A DNA stretch of 36,814 nucleotides from Spirochaetota bacterium (GTDB lineage: Bacteria > Spirochaetota > Brachyspiria > Brachyspirales > JACRPF01), in assembly GCA_038043445.1 (NCBI GenBank), contig JBBTBY010000059.1, forward strand, positions 1 to 36,814, written 5' to 3'. Position 1 is the stretch's first letter, and each line of letters starts with the position of its first letter. A program made the position numbers and the translations under genes. The notes below the pieces were generated by a model. That model made no database searches. It was not told where the DNA came from and saw only the letters and a list, made by a program, of their open reading frames with translations. Below, piece after piece: positions 23,041 through 32,436 of the stretch.

Positions 23041-23969
23041 TAGTGCATCTCCACCGCGCAGATGCCGATGCCGCTGCGCAGATAATTGAAACGCACATCC
23101 TGATGATCGGCAAGAAGCGACATCGGTACTGCTGTATCAGGGATCTTTTTAGCTATCATGAGAGCGGTCAGGCGCATGCCGAAAGGATTATCATGCCACC
23201 CCGGGTTCCAAATCGATACGGTATCCGTCTTCCACGTTTCAGCTGGACCGACCGTAAGCGCCCGCGTGGGTATATCGGTGACAATACCGCCTCCGGAGGT
23301 CCGTGCATTCTGCATTATTGTCATCGGATGCAGATCGACGATGCGTGTACCGAGCGCCCGATATTCAGCGGGAGTCGGTGGCGCATCGAAATATTTTCCT
23401 TCACGTTTTGGCGGATCATTGAACGCCCAATGTTTTACCTCGCCCTGGCCGCCCTGCATGATGAGGCAGCGGATTTCATCGTATGCGCGGCTGTATTCCG
23501 AAAGACCGTCAACACTCGGGAAATGCATATTCTCTTTCGGCATTCGCAGTTTCGGTTTTATACGATTGAAGCAGAGGTCCATATCGCATTTTGCAAATCC
23601 GAGGGGGTGCTCAACACTCACTTCTCTGCCGTCAACTACCCATTCATCCATGCCCCAAAAGTGACAATGTTTTAAATTGATATCAAGCGCATTGACAAGC
23701 TCGGCGACAAGCGGGAGCTGCTCGGTAGGTCCGACCGGTCCGCAGATGCCGGCGGGTTCCGCTGCACTCGCCGTTCTCCATGCGCTGATATATTCAAGCG
23801 CTTCGGCCATAAAAAATGCCTCGCGGGTCTCATAAAACTTCACCGTAAAACCCGGACGCGCAAGTTGTTCGATATCGCGTACCGTCAATCGTGCTGCGTC
23901 GTGTAGAATTGCATCATCAATCGTGGTATAGTCCCACCAACCGTGTGCTACCGAACTTTCTCTGCGCAT
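23040..23969 (-). CDS. Glucosamine-6-phosphate deaminase (NagB)-like protein with altered active site
   Basis: The protein has 309 residues. Start at 23969 follows GGAGG at seven bases. NagB-type fold markers are [27 protein letters not shown] (D108, matching the NagB base Asp72) and [14 protein letters not shown] (173-186). In the last block the NagB triad Asp141-His143-Glu148 reads Val178-His180-Asp185, so the triad aspartate is lost. The protein is also longer than canonical NagB (about 266 residues) and contains Trp-rich insertions. It may deaminate or isomerise a different amino-sugar phosphate, or have another function. It is first in an operon with the deacetylase, the AraC-HTH protein and the oxidoreductase. 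Confidence 0.8.
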   Translation of the reverse strand: MRRESSVAHGWWDYTTIDDAILHDAARLTVRDIEQLARPGFTVKFYETREAFFMAEALEYISAWRTASAAEPAGICGPVGPTEQLPLVAELVNALDINLKHCHFWGMDEWVVDGREVSVEHPLGFAKCDMDLCFNRIKPKLRMPKENMHFPSVDGLSEYSRAYDEIRCLIMQGGQGEVKHWAFNDPPKREGKYFDAPPTPAEYRALGTRIVDLHPMTIMQNARTSGGGIVTDIPTRALTVGPAETWKTDTVSIWNPGWHDNPFGMRLTALMIAKKIPDTAVPMSLLADHQDVRFNYLRSGIGICAVEMH

Positions 23970-24281
23970 ATGCGACCTCCGCTATTTGACATATCTGAAC
24001 ACCGATGTGGCGGTTCATTCGAGTACTGCAAAGCTTTTCCTTTTTTCATGCCCGCCTTTATTTCGCTGTAGTTTATAGCGATACCATTGTATGGTTTATG
24101 GCGATCTCCATATTTTATTTTGTTTTTGCAATGTCCGGCCGCATTGCTGGTATACTCGGGCCGCTCCGGCACTTCACGATCGCACCACATATTATAGCTC
24201 AGATGAATGAGATCACCCCATAGCAGCGATGTTTTCACGGGCATACTCCCCGCACTCTTTTCACTCCGATCCGTATCGTTT
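23970..24281. other. 312-bp non-coding region upstream of the NagB-like operon
   Basis: No coding ORF is visible. On the strand of the operon there is a perfect TATAAT (complement of 24191-24196) without a good -35. Two inverted repeats that could be operators are ACCAT-TGT-ATGGT (24083-24095) and TCGCT-N9-AGCGA (24063-24081). A weak core promoter with nearby dyads fits activator control, for example by an AraC-type protein, but this is inference. The region also contains the 3' flank of ald with no clear terminator. Confidence 0.45.
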
Positions 24282-25382
24282 TCATGCGGAAAGTTCGGTC
24301 GCCTGCATGCCGTGCGCTTCGGCAACACCGGCATGCGTGAGCGTTCCGTTTATCGTGTTTACACCCGACCGCAACTCTGTTATCGTTGCAAGCGCCCGCT
24401 CGACGCCGAGATCGGCTATCTTCTGCGCATAGGGAAGCGTTGCGTTCGTCAGTGCCTGCGTTGCCGTACGTGCATATGCGCCGGGCATATTGGCTACACA
24501 ATAATGCGTAATGCCCTCTTCCACGTAGGTCGGGGCGACGTGTGTCGTCGCATGCGATGTTTCTGCGCATCCGCCCTGATCGATTGCGATATCGACGAAC
24601 ACTGAACCGGGCTTCATCATGCGGAGCATGTCGCGCCGGATTATTTTCGGTGCCTTCATGCCCGGGATGAGCACCGCGCCGATAAGAAGATCCACAGACG
24701 GCAGCTTGTCCAGAAGATTCTGCTCATTTGAGAACAGCGTATGCGCCGAGCTGTGAAGCGCCACATCGAGAAATCGCATCTTCTCCAGGTCGACCTCAAG
24801 TATCGTTACATCAGCGCCCATGCCCATGGCCATGCGTCCCGCATTTATGCCCGCAGTACCGCCGCCGATGACGAGCACCGAACCGGGGAGCACGCCGGGT
24901 ACGCCGCCGAGAAGCACGCCCTTGCCGCCTATCGCTTTGCTCAGGAGATTCGCCCCCACAATGGACGACATGCGTCCGGCAATCTCACTCATCGGTTCAA
25001 GGAGCGGCAGACGCCGACCGACCATGACCGTTTCATACGCTATGCCGGTAGTCCCCGAAGATATAAGCGCATCCGTAAGTTTTTTTTCTGCAGCAAGATG
25101 CAGGTACGTGAACAGGATTAGTCCGCGGCGCAGGTATCGATATTCATCGGGAAGCGGTTCTTTTACTTTTATTACCATATCGCAGCCCCAGGCATCCGCC
25201 GACGACGGTACGATACGCGCTCCCGCGGAACGATATGCGTCATCGTCAAACCCGCTGCCGATGCCGGCATTCGATTCAACGAGTACAGAGTGTCCCGCGC
25301 TTGCGAGCATGCGTGCTCCACCCGGTGTACATGATACACGATTCTCCTTTGTCTTGATCTCTCTAGGAATTCCAATGGTCAT
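24282..25382 (-). CDS. ald: Alanine dehydrogenase
   Basis: The protein has 366 residues, full length. It interconverts L-alanine and pyruvate plus ammonia with NAD. The N-terminus MTIGIPREIKTKENRVSCTPGGA is diagnostic, followed by VESNAGIGSGFDDDAY, VIKVKEPLPDEY, LFTYLHLAAEK, EPMSEIAGRMS, the GGVPGVLPGSVLVIGGGTAG nucleotide site (about 158-177), VDIAIDQGGCAET and HYCVANMPGAYARTAT. Arg and Lys positions of the substrate site are retained (R15, K73-equivalent). The Shine-Dalgarno AAAGGAG is strong. It lies 16 bases behind the polysaccharide deacetylase gene and probably shares its transcript, which suggests a role in nitrogen release or assimilation during amino-sugar or amino-acid catabolism. 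Confidence 0.95.
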   Translation of the reverse strand: MTIGIPREIKTKENRVSCTPGGARMLASAGHSVLVESNAGIGSGFDDDAYRSAGARIVPSSADAWGCDMVIKVKEPLPDEYRYLRRGLILFTYLHLAAEKKLTDALISSGTTGIAYETVMVGRRLPLLEPMSEIAGRMSSIVGANLLSKAIGGKGVLLGGVPGVLPGSVLVIGGGTAGINAGRMAMGMGADVTILEVDLEKMRFLDVALHSSAHTLFSNEQNLLDKLPSVDLLIGAVLIPGMKAPKIIRRDMLRMMKPGSVFVDIAIDQGGCAETSHATTHVAPTYVEEGITHYCVANMPGAYARTATQALTNATLPYAQKIADLGVERALATITELRSGVNTINGTLTHAGVAEAHGMQATELSA

Positions 25383-25398
25383 ATGTATCTCCTTTGTT

Positions 25399-26409
25399 TT
25401 ATCTCTTGCGGCTGATATAAAAGTCGACTAATTGGCTGCACGTCGGGGTCCAGATACGCTTATCCTGCTGGAGTTCACCTGCATACCGTATGATAGGCAA
25501 TAGAAATCCATTGAGCGCGTCAATATCCCATGCCGCGTTCTGAACGGCAAGATTTATCGGATGGCATAGCAGCGTGAAGACGATATTGTGCTCGATCGCC
25601 ATATCGATGAGCCGTTTCCAGACCAGAAAAGCACCGTGCGGTGTACGGTCGAAGCCTACGATCGTATTCTCCGCAGCAAAACGATGTACCGCATCGAGAA
25701 ATCCTTGATTATTCTCATCAGCGATCAAGAGTGGCCAGTCGTATGAGGTTCCATCCATTGGTATTTCCACGATATTGTATCGTTTTCCGGATAATTCCGC
25801 GTAGCCGGGGCTCGATCCGAGCCTGTTGCTTTGTATCGTTGCGTTACTTGCCCATGACAGCCCTGCTGATTCAAATGCATCATAGCAAAAATTATTGAAA
25901 TGTCCGTACGGCAGCCGGCAACCTTTGACCGGTATTCCGGAAATGCGCGTAAGCACTTCCACGCTTTTCTCTATATCCGATCGCACCGCGTCGTAATCGA
26001 AATGACCATGATACACATACGGTTCTTTTCCCTGCATGTCGTGCCGATATCCATGACTTGCTATTTCAGCACCTGACGCAGCGATCGCTTTTACAAAATC
26101 CGAGCCGTGATCCTCCGCCATTTTACCGACAATATTATACGTCGCCGATACAGTGGCATTCTCATGCACTTTTGTCATCGTGAAATAATTTTTTATTTCG
26201 GTGCGGACATCGCCGCTGCCGTTGCCATAATCACCTTCTACATCGTAGGTGAAAAGCACGGCGGCCTTTGCGCCGTTGGGGAATGTGGTGCCCGGTTGCA
26301 TTGCATCGGTTATAGAAAAACCACCAACTGGTTTGCCGGAAAAAAAGCTCCCACCGCAGGTGCCCTCGTGTGAGTCCATGAGCGCACGAATATCGATATT
26401 TTGTCCCAT
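25399..26409 (-). CDS. NodB-type polysaccharide deacetylase family protein
   Basis: The protein has 336 residues. Start MGQNIDIRALMD at 26409 follows GGAGG; upstream ATGs lack a site. The NodB motifs are FTYDVEGDY (53-61; D55 and the acidic motif 1), SHGYRHD (118-124; metal His pair, motif 2) and CRLPYGHF (164-171; motif 3). Later WTPTCSQLVDFY and FTLLCHPIN complete the barrel. There is no signal peptide, so it acts in the cytoplasm. This fits the subgroup that hydrolyses small N-acyl or C-N substrates rather than cell-wall glycans. It is first in an operon with ald, so an amino compound released here may feed nitrogen metabolism. The substrate is unknown. Confidence 0.85.
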   Translation of the reverse strand: MGQNIDIRALMDSHEGTCGGSFFSGKPVGGFSITDAMQPGTTFPNGAKAAVLFTYDVEGDYGNGSGDVRTEIKNYFTMTKVHENATVSATYNIVGKMAEDHGSDFVKAIAASGAEIASHGYRHDMQGKEPYVYHGHFDYDAVRSDIEKSVEVLTRISGIPVKGCRLPYGHFNNFCYDAFESAGLSWASNATIQSNRLGSSPGYAELSGKRYNIVEIPMDGTSYDWPLLIADENNQGFLDAVHRFAAENTIVGFDRTPHGAFLVWKRLIDMAIEHNIVFTLLCHPINLAVQNAAWDIDALNGFLLPIIRYAGELQQDKRIWTPTCSQLVDFYISRKR

Positions 26410-26522
26410 TACCGGCCCTCCACGACGAAAGATCTGCATGGCGCCTGAGTGCTCCATTTCAGCCGAAGCGGAATGGAAAAGCTTTTCACATACGTCCCGC
26501 TGAACCGCCCTAAGTGTATCAT

Positions 26523-26551
26523 ATTACACAACGCAGCGATACTCATGTCAA
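26523..26551 (-). promoter_or_regulatory. Promoter of the deacetylase-ald operon
   Basis: On the minus strand TTGACA (26546-26551), 17 bases, then TGTAAT (26523-26528), five of six bases of the -10 consensus. The predicted start lies about 105 bases upstream of the deacetylase ATG. Confidence 0.6.
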
Positions 26552-26635
26552 ATAGTCCCTTAGTTCTTTCTTTTGTCATCATAAGTTCCCGCGTAGTATG
26601 TGTCTATGGCATAGTCCCGAACACGGCTGCTATCG

Positions 26636-27949
26636 CTAGCGCTTCATCGCCGTTACCGATTTGATCACCGCATCCGCCATGCAGGCGATATCCTTCTGTG
26701 CAAAATCGTACAGCGGCAGATGCGTGAAGCGATGAAGGAATGCATCCTCCGCACGAGGGCATGTTCTCGCAATGGCGGCGGTATCATAGCCGAGCTGCCT
26801 GAGCATTGAAAAACGATACAGCGGTGCAAAATGTGCTATCTGTGTAACTCCATGGGCGCTGAGATTTTTCTTGAAATCCTGAATGTCGCCGCGTAACGCA
26901 GACGGATCAATTTTCAGAAGATAGAGATGATGCGTGCTTTTTATATCCTTTGAATCGAGCGGCGGCACTTCAATGCCGGGTATCCCGGAAAGCCGCGAAT
27001 TAAGGTACGCCGCGTTCTTTCTGCGTTTTGCGATTATGGTGTTCAATCGCTTGAGCTGCCCGGATAACGCAACCGCCTGAATCTCCGTTGCCGAATGATT
27101 GCCGGGAACGAAATGTTCCCCGCGCCACTTAAGCGCTGCGATATCATAGAGCCAATGATCTATTGGGTGCGCGATGTCGAATCCTGCAAAGCGGGCCTTT
27201 GCGAAATCTTCGCCGCACGGTTCATTCGTGACGAGGATGCCGCCCTCGCCGAGCGAGGTGATGTTCTTTACTTCGTGGAAACTGTACGCACCGAAGTGTC
27301 CTATAGTGCCGAGATGCTTCCCCTTGTACATGCCGCCGAAGCCGTGAGCAGCGTCCTCAAGCACTGTTATGCCACGTGCGTTCGCGATCTTCATTATAGG
27401 GTCCATGTCCACCGGATAGCCGCCGAGATGCACCGGCATGATGACCTTTGTCTTTGCGGTGATCTTCCGTTCCACGTCCGCCGGGTCCATATTCAGTGTT
27501 ATCGGGTCGACATCGGCGAATACCACCTTCGCACCGAGAGAAAGAGGATAGAGCATGGTCGCGGCAAACGTTATTGCGGGAACAATGACTTCATCCCCCG
27601 CTTTCACACCGGCAAAACCGTGTGCGATCTCAAAGCCGGCCGTAGCGTTCGTGAGGAATACTGCATGTTTTGCACCGAGGAATGCACTCACTTTTTTTTC
27701 AAGCTCTTTTACTTTGGAGCCGAGCGTAAGTTTTCGTGCGTACCCGCCGAGGGCGCAGGTCTTATGCACTTCTGCCGCAAGACGTGAGAACTGAGCGCGA
27801 TACTTCGTCTTGGCATCTCCCGCCGGCACCAGGAACTTCAGGATGTCCACGATATCATCGGCGTGTACCGATTCACCGACCGTTGCCCAGGGGATCCGTG
27901 TCGCACCCGTATTGTATCGAAAATCTGTTGCGTTCTGTTTCTTTGACAT
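26636..27949 (-). CDS. DegT/DnrJ/EryC1-family sugar aminotransferase
   Basis: The protein has 437 residues. ATG at 27949 is six bases from GGGAG; a TTG six bases earlier is less likely. It is a PLP enzyme transferring an amino group to keto-sugars. Signatures are FLGAKHAVFLTNATAGFEIA, AGDEVIVPAITFAATM, VVFADVDPITLNMDP, VIMPVHLGGYPVDMDPIM, VLEDAAHGFGGMYKGKHLGTIG and FGAYSFHEVKNITSLGEGG, with the PLP lysine at K228. The N-terminus is longer than usual and carries a charged region before the domain. It lies 158 bases downstream of the large putative glycosidase on the same strand. Members also act in catabolic clusters of this kind, and the substrate is not evident. Confidence 0.9.
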   Translation of the reverse strand: MSKKQNATDFRYNTGATRIPWATVGESVHADDIVDILKFLVPAGDAKTKYRAQFSRLAAEVHKTCALGGYARKLTLGSKVKELEKKVSAFLGAKHAVFLTNATAGFEIAHGFAGVKAGDEVIVPAITFAATMLYPLSLGAKVVFADVDPITLNMDPADVERKITAKTKVIMPVHLGGYPVDMDPIMKIANARGITVLEDAAHGFGGMYKGKHLGTIGHFGAYSFHEVKNITSLGEGGILVTNEPCGEDFAKARFAGFDIAHPIDHWLYDIAALKWRGEHFVPGNHSATEIQAVALSGQLKRLNTIIAKRRKNAAYLNSRLSGIPGIEVPPLDSKDIKSTHHLYLLKIDPSALRGDIQDFKKNLSAHGVTQIAHFAPLYRFSMLRQLGYDTAAIARTCPRAEDAFLHRFTHLPLYDFAQKDIACMADAVIKSVTAMKR

Positions 27950-28107
27950 GGTCAACTCCCATTATCGTTTATCTATACAATAACACAGAGATATCCCACC
28001 GTCTTGCCGTGTACTGCTGTTCATTTGCTCAATATTGCTTTGATTGTCGCGCGTGCTGGGTGCATATTTTATTCTCAGCGCGTAGATCCGCGGTGCTGAA
28101 TGAACCC

Positions 28108-30324
28108 TTATGCAACAGGCATCTTTAAGAGTGCATCGATCTTCGTCAATGTCGCTTTTGTCACAGTAATTTTTGCATCTATCTTCTTCGGCGTATATTG
28201 GTAGCCGAATGCTTCGCCATGGAACCCCAGCATGGGGTTTTTTACGGCTAGTGTACGGCAGTGCCGTGCATTTGCTATTTCTTCGCGTGCTATGGCGGAC
28301 ATGCGACTCAACAGCGTATGCGATGCCCGTACATTTGTTTCTTCAAGATAGGCATTCCTGAGACTGATGAACTCGGTAACATGTGCTGCCGTAAGCAGCT
28401 GTGAATGAACCGCCGCCGATACAGTGTATTCGCGAATATAGTTCGGTTTTAATGCGGGAGGGACCATCTTTGCCGTTTTCTTCATCACCGCAAGCCCTTT
28501 TTCCCATTCCCTGCAAAAGTTTCTGAGACAAGACACCAGTTTTTCAGGTGTAAATGGACCGAGATAACAGGTAATGTCGTCACCGAAGTCTATACGTTCC
28601 ATGAGTACGTGGTACATGTCATATTGTATCTCGGCGGGGAGAAGCCATGCTACCGGTGTTGGGGCGTCATTCTTTTCGAATACCAACGGATACGCCGGTC
28701 CGTAATTCTGCGGCCCCCAGTAGAGGAGCGGAATGCTGAACGGATAGTGCTTAGCTGCAGAATCGAAATGCCTCCATGCGTTACAGAATCCCGGTGCAGC
28801 GGTCGTGCCGAATTCACGCTGTGCGAATGTCAAAAGATATTCATCAATATCTGACGGGATCGGGTCCCAGGAAAATGCGTTGGCGACTTCGGTGTTCGGC
28901 GAAAGTATGTTGCCGAAATTCCAGCATTCCATCGCGCCGGAAACGCCACGCTCTTTTGCGCGGATGAGCTTTTCAGCTAAATTCCGATAGAGTGGGAAAT
29001 ATGGTACTGATGCGATCTCGTGAGTTGTCCCGATCTGCAGCTTTGCATACACCTCTCGGCCGCTTGACATCACTTCTTGTGCGGTCCTGGAAAATCGGTC
29101 GGCGGGACCGACAAAAGTCAGGCTGTATTCGTCAATAAGATGTTCAAACCCGTCAGTCACGCGCTGAGATCCACGTTCAAAGTCAGCCATGATGATGACA
29201 TCATGCGGAACTTTCGCGATGATCTTTGATTGCGGATCGTCATAATACATGCTCCAGCTCCAGTTCCAGGCGATGACCTGTGCCTCGGGGTTTGCAGCCT
29301 TGACACCATCGCGTATGAGCGTTATGACCTCGCCGATAACATCTTCGGGTGTGCGTTCTCGGCAGCGTGGGCATTGCATTGTGCTCACCCCCGTTTCGAA
29401 CTGATTTTCCCGAGTGGTGAAGTGAGAATAACAGTGCGTATGATACTCCGACGCTGTAATAAGTATAACACCCCCGAGCAGTGGGATACGAGAAAAAATG
29501 GAACGCATGCCATCGCGGAGAAATGACTTTACCTCAGGTGTGCTCGTGCAAAGCGCGGCTGCTTTTTCATCAGCATGCAACTGCCCCTTGACGTGCGGAT
29601 ACGAATCAAAAAACGCGCTGTTCTCGGGCATTGCAAGCGGTTCATTGAAATAGAGATACACCCTGATGCCGTACCGTGATGCTCGTACAACGAGGTCATT
29701 GAGCTCAGCGATCTTTTCATCCGAACCGACCCCGAACTCGGGGAATACATCGACCTTGGCCAGGTCGGATAGCTTTCCGCGCAGCCAAATACCGTTGAAG
29801 CCACTGTGGGCGATTTTGTTGAGATAGTTGTCAGGGTATGCGATCTTCTGTCGTGCGAATTCATCCGCATAAAAAAACGCCATGGGTGAACGGAGAATGC
29901 GCGTCTGAAGCGATGGACTTTTCGATATCGTGCCGATAGGCAGTATCGGAGCGCCGTGTACGCGCATGATATCTTCCAGATGGAAAAGAGCATACATGAT
30001 GCCGCTGTCATCGCCTTCGATTCGTATCACTTCACGAGTAACATCTATGGAATACGACTCTGCTTTTTTGCTTGCTTTGCATATAAGTGAAATGGTGTTT
30101 TTCACGGCCATGCGCCGTTCATGGATGGTGACGCCGGACGCCTTCATGAACGCCCTCAATCCCTTCACCGCCTGAACGACCCGTGGCGATGCATTTTCGG
30201 GAAGCGTTATGCCCCATGTGTCGGAAAGGCAGATCTCGTTGCTTTTCGGTACTGACTTTCTGAAACGCGGGATAGTGGTATTCATCGCTTTTTTTAGATC
30301 GGCAAAGAACGGTATCGTTTTCAT
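28108..30324 (-). CDS. Large putative glycoside hydrolase (GH20/GH67-like N-terminal fold)
   Basis: The protein has 738 residues. Start MKTIPFFADLKKAMN at 30324 has GGAG seven bases upstream; the frame further upstream overlaps the preceding gene. An N-terminal alpha/beta domain (to about 130) ends in VIRIEGDDSGIMYALFHLED, the type that precedes GH20, GH67 and GH84 barrels. The middle resembles a TIM barrel: YLNKIAHSGFNGIWLRGKLSD, ASRYGIRVYLYFNEPLAMP, GVILITASEYHTHCYS, VIAWNWSWSMYYDDP, VPHDVIIMADFERG, GVSGAMECWNFG. A CPRCRER pair may bind metal. The last 200 residues are helical. No signal peptide, so it would act on imported oligosaccharides. I cannot place it in a numbered family or name the catalytic acids. 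Confidence 0.65.
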   Translation of the reverse strand: MKTIPFFADLKKAMNTTIPRFRKSVPKSNEICLSDTWGITLPENASPRVVQAVKGLRAFMKASGVTIHERRMAVKNTISLICKASKKAESYSIDVTREVIRIEGDDSGIMYALFHLEDIMRVHGAPILPIGTISKSPSLQTRILRSPMAFFYADEFARQKIAYPDNYLNKIAHSGFNGIWLRGKLSDLAKVDVFPEFGVGSDEKIAELNDLVVRASRYGIRVYLYFNEPLAMPENSAFFDSYPHVKGQLHADEKAAALCTSTPEVKSFLRDGMRSIFSRIPLLGGVILITASEYHTHCYSHFTTRENQFETGVSTMQCPRCRERTPEDVIGEVITLIRDGVKAANPEAQVIAWNWSWSMYYDDPQSKIIAKVPHDVIIMADFERGSQRVTDGFEHLIDEYSLTFVGPADRFSRTAQEVMSSGREVYAKLQIGTTHEIASVPYFPLYRNLAEKLIRAKERGVSGAMECWNFGNILSPNTEVANAFSWDPIPSDIDEYLLTFAQREFGTTAAPGFCNAWRHFDSAAKHYPFSIPLLYWGPQNYGPAYPLVFEKNDAPTPVAWLLPAEIQYDMYHVLMERIDFGDDITCYLGPFTPEKLVSCLRNFCREWEKGLAVMKKTAKMVPPALKPNYIREYTVSAAVHSQLLTAAHVTEFISLRNAYLEETNVRASHTLLSRMSAIAREEIANARHCRTLAVKNPMLGFHGEAFGYQYTPKKIDAKITVTKATLTKIDALLKMPVA

Positions 30325-30347
30325 TGCAGGCTCCGAGGGCGCTATTC

Positions 30348-32414
30348 CTACGGTGTACGAAGATCGACGCTTTGTTTCCACTTTCCCGGTGCAGTGATCA
30401 GCTTGCTTTGATCGATCTGCCACCGATTCGACTCCCTCAGCTGCTCCGTTCCATCGGTCTCAGCATACAAGAGTTGGTCACCGACAACATTGTCGATGAT
30501 CAGCTTGCTGCGCCGCTGTTCAGTAAATCCCTGGATATTCCCGAGAATTAATGCATTTGTATTGTTCGGTATGTTCATATTTCGAATGGTCACATTCATT
30601 CCGCTGCATAAAACGCCAAGCGGAGACTTAAGTCCAGCTTCAATGGCACTTGCTGTTTTCCACACAACACAATTTTCAATATTGATCTGAGCACTTAATG
30701 TGCCGTCATCGACGGCGTCGAATAGAAGCGGCTCATCTTTATCCCACTCGAAACGCACATTCATGATGTTGAATTTACCGTTGCTTCGGTTTATTGTCGG
30801 CCCGCCACCGCACCCATCGTTATAGATACTGTTCGGCATCAGTTTCAATAGAGAGCCAATACAGGTCATCGAACCACCGAACACATTGATAAATCCGCCA
30901 GCCTCGACAAGGAATGCAGTGGCATGTCCGGTGTTCTCTGGACGGTGCGCCCCATACCATGCGCATCCGAAAAAATCGATGTTAAACGCCTGTGCATTAC
31001 GCAGATGCAGTGCGATCCCGTTTTTTCTGAAGATGCACGAATAAAATTGCTGTGTATCGCCCATGTCGGTACCTGCGATATCGACAGCCTGGTAAAGACC
31101 GGAAAAGGTTATATTTTCAAATCGATTCAGATACATTGACGGACGTCCTGTACTATTCTTATCCTTTGGATAAGAACTGACCATGTAGAAACCGGTAGTT
31201 CTATTATTTCGCTCATGCTCGGGACCGGCGCTGATCGTAAAATCACGGAATGAGAGCGTAACAGCATACTGTATCCAGAAGAGTGGCACTGGCTCGGTAC
31301 AATAGAGCACGGTCATTCCTTCAGGACCTGCGCCGGACAATGAAAATCCGCGAAAGTCCTGTATTTTTATCGTACGATTGATGATGTATTGTCCATTGGG
31401 CATATAGACAGGACTTGTACCATACTGATAATCTTTTTTCCAATTCTGTGTCGCTGAGACCTTTTCGTCAAGCGTTTTCCCAATATATCGATTGGCGCGT
31501 GCATATCGGATAGCCTCGCAGAGTCCGACGAAGTCTCGCTCATCCTCAGAACGATAGCGATCTTTGCCATATCGGATATCGATCTCGTTTTGCGTTCTGT
31601 AGAGTTCACTCAGGGGGTGTGATGTGCCGTCGCCAACGGCGCCAAAATCACGGATGTTCAATCTGCTGAACGCTTTCTCTTCGCTCAGGCCGGGGAGATT
31701 TGTTTCCGGCACATAGTGCGGTGTGTTGCCGAAATCATAGCGCTGTCCGATAGGCAGTGGCATTGGGACAATAGAAAGTATTGTCGACGGGTCGTATCCG
31801 GAATCTTTTCTCGCAATAATTATCGTATCGATTTTAAGACCGCCCTCACGGTTCCTTAGTGTAAGCGTGTGCTTTCCCTGCGCAAGTGTAAATGTATACC
31901 GCTGCTTGTAATTTACCGCCTTTTCAATACGATCACGAATCCCATCATATTGCCACGAACTGCAATTTTTAACATCCCAGGTAATAGGCATGCCATTATC
32001 GACGATGACGAATATGGAATCGCTTCTGCTGTCTTCGGCTATTACCCGAGCGAATATTGTATAGTCGCCGGGTATGGCAACAGTAAATGAAAGTAAACAG
32101 TCGCCCGTGTTCTCTCCGGCACTCCTTGGGGTAACGATATATTTTTCTCCGGAGGCCAATTCATCAGTTTCAACCGTCATCGGCGATGTGCAAATGCCGG
32201 ACTCAGCTTCCACTAATGTGACTCCGGGCTTAGTGACAGCAAGCGAAGTCGCATACCCATGTGCGAATGCAGCAAGTGCGCAAGTCAACGCAAGTATGCT
32301 CGATCGACAATAGCTATGTATGAATGTGGATCCTATCGCTCGCATGCGTACAACATACGTGGGGATCATATCCAGTATCTCGCCGAAGCACAAGAAAATC
32401 ATTTTATTTTCCAT
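30348..32414 (-). CDS. Exported right-handed beta-helix (pectate-lyase-like) protein with CBM-like N-terminus
   Basis: About 688 residues from MENKMIFL, which has AAGGA ten bases upstream; ATGs at 32426 and 32345 (MRAIGSTF) are alternatives. The latter would give a cleaner signal peptide (SSILALTCALAAFAHGYA). Residues of about 65-210 resemble a CBM6/35-type module (VTLVEAESG, CLLSFTVAIPGDYTIFARV, KHTLTLRNREGGLKIDTI). From about 255 the pectate-lyase superfamily opening LNIRDFGAVGDGTSH begins a long right-handed beta-helix (YINRTIKIQDFRGFSLSG style turns, then many NxxF/IxN strands). Catalytic residues cannot be assigned. It probably cleaves or binds an acidic polysaccharide at the cell surface. 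It lies ten to twenty bases behind the Gfo/Idh/MocA gene and 23 bases before the glycosidase. Confidence 0.75.
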   Translation of the reverse strand: MENKMIFLCFGEILDMIPTYVVRMRAIGSTFIHSYCRSSILALTCALAAFAHGYATSLAVTKPGVTLVEAESGICTSPMTVETDELASGEKYIVTPRSAGENTGDCLLSFTVAIPGDYTIFARVIAEDSRSDSIFVIVDNGMPITWDVKNCSSWQYDGIRDRIEKAVNYKQRYTFTLAQGKHTLTLRNREGGLKIDTIIIARKDSGYDPSTILSIVPMPLPIGQRYDFGNTPHYVPETNLPGLSEEKAFSRLNIRDFGAVGDGTSHPLSELYRTQNEIDIRYGKDRYRSEDERDFVGLCEAIRYARANRYIGKTLDEKVSATQNWKKDYQYGTSPVYMPNGQYIINRTIKIQDFRGFSLSGAGPEGMTVLYCTEPVPLFWIQYAVTLSFRDFTISAGPEHERNNRTTGFYMVSSYPKDKNSTGRPSMYLNRFENITFSGLYQAVDIAGTDMGDTQQFYSCIFRKNGIALHLRNAQAFNIDFFGCAWYGAHRPENTGHATAFLVEAGGFINVFGGSMTCIGSLLKLMPNSIYNDGCGGGPTINRSNGKFNIMNVRFEWDKDEPLLFDAVDDGTLSAQINIENCVVWKTASAIEAGLKSPLGVLCSGMNVTIRNMNIPNNTNALILGNIQGFTEQRRSKLIIDNVVGDQLLYAETDGTEQLRESNRWQIDQSKLITAPGKWKQSVDLRTP

Positions 32415-32436
32415 CGTTGATACCATCCTTGTTCAT

